A stretch of DNA of 64,000 bases from Steromphala cineraria (taxonomy: Eukaryota > Mollusca > Gastropoda > Trochida > Trochidae). The stretch lies in contig OU744723.1 in the NCBI GenBank assembly GCA_916613615.1, positions 61,388,239 through 61,452,238 of the forward strand, given 5' to 3'. Numbering within the stretch: the stretch's first letter is position 1; each line of letters begins with the position of its first letter. A program made the position numbers and the translations under genes. Under the pieces are notes generated by a model. It was not told the DNA's origin. It searched no databases and was given only the letters and a program-made list of their open reading frames with translations. Shown here one piece after another: positions 47,036 to 58,659 of this stretch.

Positions 47036-47810
47036 CTCATCTTGCCTGTAAGGCCTGATGGGCTTATGGCATGGCATGGTGTCCAGCGTGCAGCGTCCCT
47101 CCTTTCGTCAGTAAAATTTGTGGAATTTCGCCTTCTTCAGAACCATAAGGCCCGGAAAGCTTAAAATTGGTGTACAGATTCCTTGACTAGATAGGATAAA
47201 AAAATTGTAGCTTTGGTGGCCCTGGGGCCCCTAATAAGGGCCACAGGGGCCACGCCCTAAAAACCTAAATTAATCTTTGTTCTGTCGTAAACAGATAATC
47301 CTGGCCATGGTATTGCCTCTTAAGGGTAAAACACTGCAAAGTAAAGAAAATACCCAAATTAGGAACATGTTACACTTAAAATAGCATAATCAAAGACCAA
47401 AGAGTTAAAAAAACTACAAACAGAAAGTCACAAGTATTAATTTTAAGAGATATTTGATGTGTGCTTCCCATAAAATTTCTGACAAGGAGAGGTTTACTGT
47501 TGAAAGATGATATTTTAAGGTAGCTTCAATCAATGTCAAGTGTCTACACAAGTATGGTGAAATAAGTCTTCACATAAATAACACAATGAGCTTACATTGC
47601 AAAATAAGTTAACAGTTAAAATATAACCCCAATATTCTGATATGAACAATTTCTATTTCTATATTGATTACAGGTATCTGAAATCACTTATATACTTAAG
47701 TCTAGAATTTGAGACTTTGTGGGTCCTACAAATGGGGAAACCACATTGGCCACAGCAAAATTAAATTTGAAGCCTGATGAGCTAAAGAGCCAATGGCTCT
47801 ATTTCTATAA
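47036..47810 (+). mobile_element. dispersed non-coding DNA element
   Basis: Begins TTTAGCTCATCTTGCCTGTA and GGCTTATGGCATGGCATGG, contains GGCCACAGGGGCCAC, and ends GCCTGATGAGCTAAAGAGCC. The ends TTTAGCTCATC and GATGAGCTAAA are perfect 11-bp inverted repeats. It belongs with 17.31, 41.33 and 48.72 kb. No ORF. Confidence 0.65.
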
Positions 47811-48252
47811 ATATATAAGACGAATGGTAATGACTGATGGAAATCTGAAAAAATGACATGGATATAAATAAGCTGAAATGATGTCTGATGGTAAAATGAT
47901 AAAATGAAGGATATTTAATTAAATAAGTAACATGGATATTGTATAAATGTGTACACATAATCTGGTAAAATTTTGACGTAATCTTTATTCTGAATTACAT
48001 GCCTGAGATTTAATAATTTTGAGATTTATTTTTTGAAGTCTGAAAAACCATGAGGGGCCCTAAATAGATATTAGATGTTGCTGTGAATGGAAATTGACGA
48101 ATGATTTGCTGAGGGGTAATAAATTGATTAGAACATGAATACGTCATCATGATATCATATATTATATTAATACTGCTGCAAAGTCTGAAAATTTCAAAAA
48201 CATTGTGTGTCAAAACCCATCTGGGATGAAGTATGGATTGTCTTGGTCTCAC
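47811..48252. other. no gene recognised
   Basis: AT-rich sequence. The minus-strand frame from 48324 runs into it past a splice donor and is not coding here. Confidence 0.35.
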
Positions 48253-48324
48253 CTGCAGTAGGAACCCAGCCATCACAGATTCGCGACGCTCACCCGCTGT
48301 CAGTTTTGAATTGTTAGGGACCAT
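48253..48324 (-). CDS. candidate divergent first exon, minus
   Basis: The ATG at 48324 opens 24 codons (start MVPNNSKLTAGERR) to a strong donor CTGCAG|GTGAGA. Its ATG overlaps, on the opposite strand, the ATG of the + candidate at 48323. No downstream exon found, unknown product. Confidence 0.22.
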
Positions 48325-48346
48325 GGCGGAGACAATGAAGCATAAG
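48323..48346 (+). CDS. candidate divergent first exon, plus
   Basis: ACCATGG start context, eight codons (MAETMKHK), then donor AAG|GTAAAC. Too short to identify. Supported only by start context and donor. Confidence 0.2.
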
Positions 48347-48715
48347 GTAAACTACATGTACTCTTTCTTCTCGACGGAAGACCCTTTACTTGTCAATCAT
48401 GTGCAAGCCGGCTCCTGCTATTTCAATTGCAAGTCACCCATTTCCGGAGTCAGACACTTCTGTTATCCGCCATATTTATGGAAACATAATTAAGAAGAGG
48501 ATTTTTCCAGGTGATCTCCTTGAATACATATAAGTCGACAGAGTTTTAATAATTTTTGTAGAGGTGCCTCAATTCTATGATAAGTAAGAATAAATTCATA
48601 ACATTTATTTTGTTGAAAACCGTCCAGTTAAAAAGCTCATTAACTGCCGGAATGTACCTTTAAGGGAATGTATTTTTTTATATTGGGTCTCTAAAATTCT
48701 TATGTTTAAAACATC

Positions 48716-49013
48716 AGGCCTGTAAGGCCAGATGGGCTTATGGCATGGCGTAGTGTCCGGCATCTGTCCGGTCATGCATCCGTCCGTAAACTTTGTGCAA
48801 TTACAACTTCTTCTCCAGGAGTGTAAAGCCTATAAATCTGTATCGTTTTGTACAGACACCTTGATCAATGAGGATTATGATTTACAGCTTTTGGTGACCC
48901 TTGGGTTCCTAATAACCCTTGCATTTGGTGACCCTTTGGCCATTTCTAAGGGAGAAACAACATTGGTCACACCCTTAAGCAAAATTAAATATGAAGCCTG
49001 ATGACCTACAGAG
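48716..49013 (+). mobile_element. dispersed non-coding DNA element
   Basis: GCCTGTAAGGCCAGATGGGC start, GTCCGTAAACTTTGTGCAAT, and GAAGCCTGATGACCTACAG end: a shorter relative of the 47.04-kb copy. The open frame at 48732 is incidental. Confidence 0.6.
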
Positions 49014-49238
49014 CAAAAAGTTTTATTAATGTCATTTGTTTTGTTCAAATTGCATGATTTAGTGATTAACTATCCAAAGTCTAAAGAACTAAAGAACACA
49101 TATATTTCCTCATTGTCTTTACACATTTATTTCAAGGTATTTAGTTTCTAGTTTCCCCAGGAATTGTAGGAGAGAGAGAAAAGAGAGAGACAGAGAGAGC
49201 TCGTTACTGGAAGCTGCTTTATTAGACTGCACCTGATC

Positions 49239-49424
49239 ATGATATTCAACATATCGGTGCAGTTTAATGAGCGTTTTCCCCGTTTCAAATCGTCAGAGGT
49301 GCAGAGTCTGTATCCTGAGAGTTGTGATCTGGTTGGAGAAGACTGTGCAAGCTACAGTCCTGTAGAAATGCAAACAGAAGGAGACAGTGGGTCATCTGCG
49401 TTGAGCTGTGCTTGCATGTCACCG
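49239..49424 (+). CDS. candidate exon, unknown protein
   Basis: Open from ATG 49239 to donor ACCG|GTGAGA (49424/49425). The translation includes ERFPRFKSSEVQSLYPESC and an acidic Ser-rich part with MQTEGDSGSSALSC, which looks like real coding sequence rather than repeat. An ATGCCCCCG element starts 52 bp into the presumed intron. A CAG acceptor at about 49260 is an alternative start. No match recognised. Confidence 0.3.
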
Positions 49425-49653
49425 GTGAGAGGGTCTGGGCTTGTGTTTGTATACCAAATGTTGTGATCTTTTTTTTATGCCCCCGAATCGGAGATTCCGG
49501 GGGTATATTGTTTTTCACCTGTCCGTCTGTCCGTTTATCCACAAAAACTTTAACCTTGGTCATAACTTTTGATTGGTCAGAGCTAGGTCTTTGATACTTG
49601 ACATATGGATCCCTTGTGATGAGACCTTTCAGATGACACCATGACATTTGACC

Positions 49654-50840
49654 ATGTGTCCAAGTGTAAGACAATTGGTGACGTCGGTTTTAAGACTTTT
49701 ACAAAGCTTTATGATGCACTAGTGTGGCCAGTTATTGCCTATGGCATATCTATCTACGGAACAGAAGACTTTACATCAATCAATGCTATACAAAACCGAG
49801 CTATGAAGTTCTACATGGGGTTAGGTAAATACGCACCTAATGAAGCAGTTATTGGTGATATGGGATGGACCCCTGTGAGAGTACGACAAGACATATGCTT
49901 GATTCGCTACTGGAGGAGAATGATAAATATGGAACGAGAGCGGATTAATTCTTATGTTTTTAATTTAGGAAGTAATACGCACTTGAAAGGATTCAAGACA
50001 TGGCATTCATCTTTCTACCGTCGTATGGATAAACTTGGGATCACCAAAGAATCTCTTCTAGACAACATTATAACTGTACAAGACTGTGAAGAACTGTCCT
50101 TACAAGCTTTCATAACAACGTGGGAAAGTGCATTACAACGGGAAAACTCTAAAAGAGGAATAGGGAAAAACAAGCTACGACATTATAGAAAACATAAGAC
50201 AACATTTAAAACCGAAGCTTATCTTTTAACTGCGATACCAAAGTCCCACAGACGTGCCCTCGCTTTGTTCAGGACAGGTACAGCCCCCATACGCATCGAA
50301 ACCGGCCGTTACGAAGGAATCGACGAAACAGATAGAAGATGTTTTCATTGCCCTAACCGGATTGAGTCAGAATACCATGTTTTACTCGAATGTCCACTTT
50401 ATAACGACATTAGAGAAAACCTGTTATCAGCAGCAAATTGTTTTATTCCACATTTTACTCTTTTATCGGATAATGAGAAGGTATCAGTCCTTTTAAGCTC
50501 TGAGGATCTTATACATAATTGTGCCAAAAACTGCTTTAAAATACTTTTAAGACGCCAGCAAATAGTATACAAATAGTTTTAATACGCTTGTTTAATGATA
50601 TTTATACCGCCTTTTACTGCAAAGCAACATGTGTTTACTCATGTCTTTTACTCCCAATTGTCCTTTTAATTACACTATATATCTCCTGTATTGTCATGTA
50701 ATATATTTTAATCGTCTCTCATAACTCCTTTGGAGTGGCATATGTTCAATTATAATTTATCTGTAAAGTTTTTATGTATTATGTCTTTTAATGTACATAT
50801 GGTGAGACGTAAATAAACAATCTGTCTGTCTGTCTGTCTG
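49654..50840 (+). mobile_element. 5'-truncated LINE with (TCTG)n tail
   Basis: A 1.19-kb non-LTR retrotransposon 3' fragment inside an ATGCCCCCG element. It ends in AATAAACAATCTG and a TCTG repeat, the microsatellite-type tail of several non-LTR clades. TGACC on both sides (49649-49653 and 50841-50845) may be a short target duplication. The clade cannot be fixed from this fragment. Confidence 0.8.
49656..50579 (+). pseudogene. LINE ORF2 C-terminus (post-RT, zinc knuckle)
   Basis: About 306 intact codons of a non-LTR polyprotein, beginning within the element after truncation. The sequence FTKLYDALVWPVIAYG and AIQNRAMKFYMGLGKYAPN is the typical region after the reverse transcriptase. Near the C-terminus GTAPIRIETGRY and CFHCPNRIESEYHVLLECPL form the usual Cys/His motif (C-x2-C, then H and C). 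RT and endonuclease are missing, so it cannot act alone. The absence of stops suggests a recent insertion. The ATG at 49641 belongs to the host element, not the LINE. Confidence 0.8.
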
Positions 50841-50931
50841 TGACCTTGACCTTGACACAGCGAACAGGATGCATCCGGGGGCATTCGTGTTTCACAAACA
50901 CATCTTGTTATCAATTCATTTCTGTTTTTAG

Positions 50932-51034
50932 GTAGGTAGGTAGGTAGGTAGGTAGGTAGGTACCTACCTACCTACCTACATGTACCTACCTACCTACCTA
51001 CCTACGTACCTGCCTGCCTGCCTGCCTGCCTACA
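50932..51034. repeat. (TAGG)n / (CCTA)n inverted microsatellite
   Basis: TAGG repeats (about 50932-50960) are followed directly by CCTA repeats (about 50961-51007) and CTGC/CCTG repeats to 51034. The two halves are complementary and could form a cruciform or a long hairpin. Confidence 0.85.
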
Positions 51035-51349
51035 TGGTTTTAGAGGGACATTCCTATTATTTTGTATTTTGGGTAAGTTTGTACCATACTGCAATTTCTT
51101 ACCTGGTTTGTAGCTACTTGCCCTGACCTTTAAAAGGGTTATTTAATTTAATTCAAATATGAGATTTAATCAATAAAGAAATTATTAGCCAAGTAAGTGT
51201 GTAAGTGTGCTACATGACTTTTACTTTTTAAAAATTGTGTACAACCCTTACTCTCGCTCGGTCAGTACACATAATCACACTTGTTTCATAAAAATAATAT
51301 GACACACACATACTCTGGGAAAATCTCTACTAATCATTTAACTCAACCT

Positions 51350-52835
51350 GGCTGGGCTGGGAGTATATATTACTGAGCTCAACTGCCCAGGGATCATAGG
51401 TATTATTGAACGCAACACCCTGGGAAGTATACATTCAATGGATCTTGTGACCTGAAGAATAAACATGCCTCTGAGCTCAATATGTCATGGAGGCCAAGGC
51501 AATTGGGAGTATACATATCATTGAGCTCAACACCTTCAGGAGTAATCATGTCTTTGTTTTCAACTCCCTTGCAAATATACATATCATTAAGATGAACCTC
51601 TGGGGAGTATACATATAATTGAGCTAAAGACCTTGGGAAGTATAATTTACTCTGGGGTCAACCCCATAGTGAATACCTTACACTTACACTGAATTCAGTG
51701 CCCTGGGGAGTACACCTATCTTTTAGCTCAACATCCTGTAAAGTATACTTAATTTGTAGGTCAGCACCCTGGGGAGAATACTAGTCGTTGATCTCAACAC
51801 CATAGGGAGATACTTTGAGCTCAACAGCTTTTAATCACAGATATCTTTGAGCTTTTACACATTTAGGAGTACACCTTTCATCTATCTCAACACCAAGGGG
51901 CGTACATGTAGATGTCACTAAGTTTGACACCCGGAGAATTATACATATCAATGAGCTCCCCACCCTTGGAGGTATAGATATCTCTGAGCTCATCACCCTG
52001 GTGAGTATAGGTACCACTAAACTAAAACTCCTGGTGAGTATAGATATCTTTGAGCTCAACACCCTGGTGATTATAAGTACCACTAAACTAAACCTATTGG
52101 GGAGTATAGATATCTTTGAGCTCACCACCTTGGTGAGTATAGGTACCACTAAACTAAACCTATTGGGGAGTATAGATATCTCTGAGCTCATCACCCTTGT
52201 GAGTATAGGTACCACTATACTAAACCTATTGGGGAGTATAGATATCTTTGAGCAAACCACCCTGGTGAGTATAGATATCTCTGAGCTCACCGCCCTGGTG
52301 AGTATAGGTATCACTAAACTAAACCTATTGGGGAGTATAGATATCTTTGAGCTCATCACCCTGGTGAGTATAGGTACCACTAAACTAAAACTATTGGGGA
52401 GTATAGATATCTTTGAGCAAACCACCCTGGTGAGTATAGGTATCACTAAACTAAAACTATTGGGGAGTATAGATATCTTTGAGCTCATCACCCTGGTGAG
52501 CACAGGTACCACTTAACTAAACCTCTTTGGGAGTATAGATATATTTGAGTTCACCACCCTGGTGAGCACAGGTACCACTAAACTAAACCTATTGGGGAGT
52601 ATAGATATCTTTGAGCTCATCACCCTGGTGAGCACAGGTACCACTAAACTAAACCTATTGGGGAGTATAGATATATTTGAGTTCACCACCCTGGTGAGCA
52701 CAGGTACCACTAAACTAAACCTCTTTGGGAGTATAGATACATTTGAGTTCACCACCCTGGTGATTATACATGTAGGTACCACTCAATTAAACCTCCTGGG
52801 GGAGAATACAGGAGTACACCTATTTTTGAGTTAAT
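51350..52835. repeat. 66-bp minisatellite, open on both strands
   Basis: From about 52000 each 66-bp unit has GGTACCACTAAACTAAACC, TATTGGGGAGTATAGATATC and TTTGAGCTCATCACCCTGG. Since 66 is divisible by three, long frames persist on both strands (+ 52001-52516 and 52562-52834; - 52512-51835 and 52782-52513) with 22-residue repeats such as LLGSIDIFEL. The 51.35-52.0 kb part is an older, more diverged version with GAGCTCAACACCCTGGG. I see no splice sites, start context or family, so I treat it as non-coding. Confidence 0.85.
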
Positions 52836-52879
52836 ATGCATTAATGGAGGAAAAAAACAAGTTGAACAAGATATTTGTC

Positions 52880-52939
52880 CATCCGTCTGTCCGTCCATCC
52901 CATCCATCCGTCTGTTTGTCTGTCCGTCCCATCCATCCA

Positions 52940-52992
<53 letters not shown>

Positions 52993-52995
52993 TCT
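52880..52995. repeat. (CTGT)n microsatellite
   Basis: CCGTCTGTCCGTCC passing into about 15 CTGT units. It is followed to about 53230 by two copies of AAACTTGGT(A/G)TGTGGATTA-like sequence, probably part of another dispersed element. Confidence 0.7.
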
Positions 52996-53239
52996 AGAGC
53001 AAAACTCAGAAACTATTTGACCTAGGTCAATGAAACTTGGTATGTGGATTATTCAGCATATGTAGATGTTCCTTTGGGTATTTTTCACATCTATGAATTG
53101 TTATATTTGGCAGTTGTCGAGGAAACATACTTAAAATTTAACTTCCAGAGAAGAAGTCGAAAACTGTTAGACCCTGCTCAGTGAAACTTGGTGTGTAGAT
53201 TAGTCAGCATATGCTGATGTGCCTTTTTGGTATTTTCAA

Positions 53240-54030
53240 CTTCTTTGTATTTTATTTTCGGTCTATTTCATGGAATTGTATCTTTATTGGGATATGTCAT
53301 CTTCTTGTGACTCTTGTTTTATTAAATCCATCATGCAGAAACTTCTGCTTACAATAAACCAGTTCTTGTTTTTTTATCTAAATAAAAAAGGTTTAGGTCG
53401 GTTTTAGTCGGCATGCAAATCCCTTGTCCCTGAGCAGAAATCTTCGACAGAATGTTTTAGAGGTTTACCAGTCGAGTTTTGAGTGTGTATGAATGGTAAA
53501 ACAGTTGCACAAACTGAGCCGGTACAAAGGACATTGTTCATACACGCTGATCGCACTATGACTCCTGCTACCGCTAATCAATCTTACATGTATTACCTGT
53601 TATATACATCGTTACTTATACTCATGAATGTAGGGACCAAACATTAACAATGTTTTCTTATAGCAAAAAAGATATTGAAATAATCAAAATGATGGATGCT
53701 GTTTTAACGTCCAAACTAAGCAGCGACATAAATTAGTTTTGTTAAAGACATAAATTAGTTTTGTTAAAGACATAAATTAGTTTTGTTAAAGACATAAATT
53801 AGTTTTGTTAAAGACATAAATTAGTTTTGTGAAAGACGAGATTCTGGGACTACATTCTGGCTGCAGCAGTGATTTTTCGTTTGCAACGGATGCAAGTAAA
53901 CGACAGAAGGTCCTCACTATCATTTAAAATGGCGAGTTTCAGCGACACATCCTTGAAATTACTTTGCATAAGCATACAAACGTTGCCACTGACAATGCAA
54001 GCACTTTTCAAACGGTTGATTAATATATGA
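53240..54030. repeat. no gene; five copies of a 22-bp unit
   Basis: ACATAAATTAGTTTTGTTAAAG repeats about five times at 53728-53835. An octamer-like ATGCAAAT is at about 53415. The region is otherwise unremarkable. Confidence 0.6.
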
Positions 54031-57000
54031 ATCAGCGCGGGTGTGAGGGGGTCAGAGCAGGGGTGAGAGAGAGTCAGAGCAGGGGTGAGAGAGTCAGAGC
54101 AGGGGTGAGAGAGAGTCAGAGCAGGGGTGAGAGAGAGTCAGAGCAGGGGTGAGAGAGAGTCAGAGCAGGGGTGAGAGAGAGTCAGAGCAGGGGTGAGAGA
54201 GAGTCAGAGCAGGGGTGAGAGAGGCAGCGCGGGTGTGAGGGAGTCAGCGCAGGTGTGAGAGAGAGTCAGAGCAGGGGTGAGAGAGAGTCAGAGCAGGGGT
54301 GAGAGAGGCAGCGCGGGTGTGAGGGAGTCAGCGCAGGTGTGAGGGGATCAGTGCGAGTATGAGAGAGTCAGCGCGGGTGTGAGGGGGTCAGAGCAGGGGT
54401 GAGAGAGAGTCGGCGCGGGTGTGAGAGAGTCAGAGCAGGGGTGAGAGAGGCAGCGCGGGTGTGAGGGAGTCAGCGCAGGTGTGAGGGGATCAGTGCGAGT
54501 GTGAGAGAGTCAGCGCGGGTGTGAGGGAGTCAGCGCGGGTTTGAGGGGATCAGTGCGGGTGTGAGGGAGTCAGAGCAGGGGTGAGAGAGGCAGCGCGGGT
54601 GTGAGAGAGGCAGCGCGGGTGAGAGAGAGTCAGAGCAGGGGTGAGAGAGAGTCAGAGCAGGGGTGAGAGAGGCAGCGCGGGTGTGAGGGAGTCAGCGCAG
54701 GTGTGAGAGAGAGTCAGAGCAGGGGTGAGAGAGAGTCAGAGCAGGGGTGAGACAGGCAGCGCGGGTGTGAGGGAGTCAGCGCAGGTGTGAGGGGATCAGT
54801 GCGAGTGTGAGAGAGTCAGCGCGGGTGAGAGAGAGTCAGAGCAGGGGTGAGAGAGAGTCAGAGCAGGGGTGAGAGAGGCAGCGCGGGTGTGAGGGAGTCA
54901 GCGCAGGTGTGAGAGAGAGTCAGAGCAGGGGTGAGAGAGAGTCAGAGCAGGGGTGAGAGAGGCAGCGCGGGTGTGAGGGAGTCAGCGCAGGTGTGAGGGG
55001 ATCAGTGCGAGTATGAGAGAGTCAGCGCGGGTGTGAGGGGGTCAGAGCAGGGGTGAGAGAGAGTCGGCGCGGGTGTGAGAGAGTCAGAGCAGGGGTGAGA
55101 GAGGCAGCGCGGGTGTGAGGGAGTCAGCGCAGGTGTGAGGGGATCAGTGCGAGTGTGAGAGAGTCAGCGCGGGTGTGAGGGAGTCAGCGCGGGTTTGAGG
55201 GGATCAGTGCGGGTGTGAGGGAGTCAGAGCAGGGGTGAGAGAGGCAGCGCGGGTGTGAGAGAGGCAGCGCGGGTGCGAGAGAGGCAGCGCGGGTGTGAGG
55301 GAGTCAGCGCGTGTTTGAGAGAGTCGGCGCGGGTGTGAGAGAGTCGGCGCGGGTGTGAGAGAGTCAGCGCGGGTGTGAGAGAGGCAGCGCGGGTGTGAGA
55401 GAGGCAGCGCGGGTGTGAGAGAGGCAGCGCGGGTGTGAGAGAGTCAGCGCGGGTGTGAGAGAGTCAGCGCGGGTGTGAGGGAGTCAGCGCGGGTGTGAGG
55501 GAGTCAGAGCAGGGGTGAGAGAGAGTCAGAGCAGGGGTGAGAGAGGCAGCGCGGGTGTGAGGGAGTCAGCGCAGGTGTGAGGGGATCAGTGCGAGTATGA
55601 GAGAGTCAGCGCGGGTGTGAGGGGGTCAGAGCAGGGGTGAGAGAGAGTCGGCGCGGGTGTGAGAGAGTCAGAGCAGGGGTGAGAGAGGCAGCGCGGGTGT
55701 GAGGGAGTCAGCGCAGGTGTGAGGGGATCAGTGCGAGTGTGAGAGAGTCAGCGCGGGTGTGAGGGAGTCAGCGCGGGTTTGAGGGGATCAGTGCGGGTGT
55801 GAGGGAGTCAGAGCAGGGGTGAGAGAGGCAGCGCGGGTGTGAGAGAGGCAGCGCGGGTGCGAGAGAGGCAGCGCGGGTGTGAGGGAGTCAGCGCGTGTTT
55901 GAGAGAGTCGGCGCGGGTGTGAGAGAGTCGGCGCGGGTGTGAGAGAGTCAGCGCGGGTGTGAGAGAGGCAGCGCGGGTGTGAGAGAGGCAGCGCGGGTGT
56001 GAGAGAGGCAGCGCGGGTGTGAGAGAGTCAGCGCGGGTGTGAGAGAGTCAGCGCGGGTGTGAGGGAGTCAGCGCGGGTGTGAGGGAGTCAGCGCGGGTTT
56101 GAGAGAGTCAGAGCAGGTGTGAGAGAGGCAGAGCAGGTGTGAGAGAGGCAGCGCGAGTGTGAGAGAGTCAGCGCGGGTGTGAGAGAGGCAGCGCGGGTGT
56201 GAGAGAGGCAGCGCGGGTGTGAGGGGGTCAGCACGGGTGTGAGAGAGGCAGCGCGGGTGTGAGAGAGGCAGCGCGGGTGTGAGGGAGTCAGCGCGGGTGT
56301 GAGAGAGGCAGCGCGGGTGTGAGAGAGGCAGCGCGGGTGTGAGAGAGTCAGAGCAGGTGTGAGAGAGGCAGCACGGGTGTGAGAGAGTCAGAGCAGGTGT
56401 GAGAGAGGCAGCGCGGGTGTGAGGGAGTCAGCGCGGGTGTGAGAGAGGCAGCGCGGGTGTGAGAGAGGCAGCGCGGGTGTGAGAGAGTCAGCGCGGGTGT
56501 GAGGGAGTCAGCGCGGGTTTGAGAGAGTCGGCGCGGGTGTGAGAGAGTCAGCGCGGGTGTGAGGGAGTCAGCGCGGGTGTGAGAGAGTCAGCGCGGGTTT
56601 GAGAGAGTCGGCGCGGGTGTGAGAGAGTCAGAGCAGGGGTGAGAGAGGCAGCGCGGGTGTGAGAGAGTCAGAGCAGGTGTGAGAGAGGCAGCGCGGGTGT
56701 GAGAGAGTCAGAGCAGGTGTGAGAGAGGCAGCACGGGTGTGAGAGAGTCAGAGCAGGTGTGAGAGAGGCAGCGCGGGTGTGAGGGAGTCAGCGCGGGTGT
56801 GAGAGAGTCAGCGCGGGTGTGAGGGAGTCAGAGCAGGTGTGAGAGAGGCAGCGCGGGTGTGAGGGAGTCAGCGCGGGTGTGAGAGAGGCAGCGCGGGTGT
56901 GAGAGAGTCAGCGCGGGTGTGAGGGAGTCAGCGCGGGTTTGAGAGAGTCGGCGCGGGTGTGAGAGAGTCAGCGCGGGTGTGAGGGAGTCAGCGCGGGTGT

Positions 57001-57616
57001 GAGAGAGTCAGCGCGGGTTTGAGAGAGTCGGCGCGGGTGTGAGAGAGTCAGAGCAGGGGTGAGAGAGGCAGCGCGGGTGTGAGAGAGGCAGCGCGGGTGT
57101 GAGAGAGTCAGCGCAGGTGTGAGGGGATCAGTGCGAGTGTGAGAGAGTCAGCGCGGGTGTGAGAGAGTCAGAGCAGGGGTGAGAGAGTCAGAGCAGGGGT
57201 GAGAGAGAGTCAGAGCAGGGGTGAGAGAGTCAGCGCGGGTGTGAGAGAGTCAGCGCAGGTGTGAGGGGATCAGTGCGAGTATGAGAGAGTCAGCGCGGGT
57301 GTGAGAGAGTCAGAGCAGGGGTGAGAGAGGCAGCGCGGGTGTGAGAGAGTCAGTGCGGGTGTGAGGGGATCAGTGCGAGTGTGAGAGAGTCAGCGCGGGT
57401 GTGAGAGAGTCAGAGCAGGGGTGAGAGAGGCAGCGCGGATGTGAGAGAGGCAGCGCGGCTGTGAGGGAGTCAGCGCAGGTGTGAGGGGATCAGCGCGGGT
57501 GTGAGAGAGTCAGAGCAGGGTTGAGAGGGGGTCAGCGCGGGTGTGAGAGAGTCAGAGCAGGGGTGAGAGAGGCAGCGCGGGGGTGAGGGGAACAGCGCCG
57601 GGTAAGAGTCAGCACG
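54031..57616. repeat. 20-bp GC-rich minisatellite, 3.6 kb
   Basis: About 175 copies of a 20-bp unit such as GTCAGCGCGGGTGTGAGAGA, with variants AGAGCAGGGGT, GGCAGCGCGGG and GATCAGTGCGAG in changing order. The + strand is strongly purine-rich with G clusters. Blocks of variant order are themselves repeated: the ATCAGTGCGAGTATGAG block occurs near 54347, 55001, 55586 and 57268. TGA falls in every frame, so it cannot code on the + strand. Confidence 0.92.
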
Positions 57617-58655
57617 GGTTTGCAGTAGAAAAGAATTCACAAAGACCACAAATGAGAAAACAACCAGAACGAGGGCAGGAAAAATTGACACTGAGAGAAA
57701 CTGTCTGTAAAGAAGATGAGTCGTGAGGGATTTTGCATGTGAAAACTCTTTTAAACATCACTTTATGGTGCTAGAAGGTTGATTAAATAGCTGCTCGGAC
57801 TTGCAGAATGAAAATACGCAGTAGAAATTGACCCTCAGATTATATCAGCAGTGAAAATGCTATCAAAAGATACCTGTTGAAAAACAGCAGGGAAGGTAAA
57901 TTCAAAAATTGAGCATTGAAATCCAAATAAATGGTCAGTGAAAGAAATTTCTAGAATGTGTACATTGATAATAGAAGTACAATCATGTTTCGACATCCCT
58001 CACTGAAGAAAGCAGCAAAATTGGCTTTTAGAACGTCACAACAATTATCTACTTGTCGTTATTCTCTGTAAAATCCCAAGGTAAATATACCACAAAATTA
58101 TAAAATCTTCAGAGTGGTGACCTATTCTCTGATACAGATAACACCTTCTGATTACTTACACACTAGCTCCTTTGTTTTGTTTGATCATTCATTTTTCATA
58201 CTCATACTGTCTGTGTAATGCATGTGCCGAGATGTTCATGTGAATCGATGACAACTTGATTTCCGAAATTTATTCAAATTAAAAGTTTGCATTGCAAATC
58301 AAAGATTGTCAAAAAAATTGCAATTTACAAATACAAGACATTTATTAACTTTGCATTCTAAGCAAAGGATCGAACGTGTGACCTCTTGATTTCAAGCTAG
58401 GTGACTTATCCATTAGGCCACGGAGGCCTGTTGAAATACAGGCCATTTTGATGATTAAATGTCAATTTTTTCCCGAGATCAAACATCACTCTTAATGATT
58501 GTTTATAGATTTTGATAATTCATTTCATTGGTACCAAATATTTATATTCATATTAAATCAAGTTTTTTTGTTATTTGTATTCATATTAATCTATTGTGGT
58601 AGCTTGTACGGTCCCGCATGGATTGCACGTCTGCACGAGAGGGTCATGCCAATGT
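57617..58655. other. no gene; tRNA-like relic at 58361-58429 (minus)
   Basis: The minus strand at 58429 reads GGCCTCCGTGGCCTAATGGA (A-box region), then CTTGAAATCAAG where an anticodon arm would be, and CACACGTTCGATCC (T-arm). The acceptor and anticodon stems do not pair, so this is a degenerate tRNA (Ser/Arg-like) or a SINE head, not a working tRNA. The rest has no feature. Confidence 0.4.
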
Positions 58656-58659
58656 CAGC

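Larger units (their letters stand above)
49477..50906 (+). mobile_element. ATGCCCCCG element split by a LINE
   Basis: Left part 49477-49653 runs from ATGCCCCCGAATCGG to CATGACATTTGACC. Right part 50841-50906 runs from TGACCTTGACCTTGACACAG to CATCCGGGGGCATTCGTG. The two ends are inverted (ATGCCCCCGGA type). Non-coding apart from the inserted LINE. Confidence 0.7.

Noticed and set aside
54031..57616. CRISPR-like array from regular 20-bp repeats
   Set aside because: Units are directly adjacent without unique spacers; the genome is animal. It is a minisatellite.
58361..58429. Functional tRNA-Ser/Arg
   Set aside because: A- and T-arm-like sequences are there, but the acceptor and anticodon stems do not pair.
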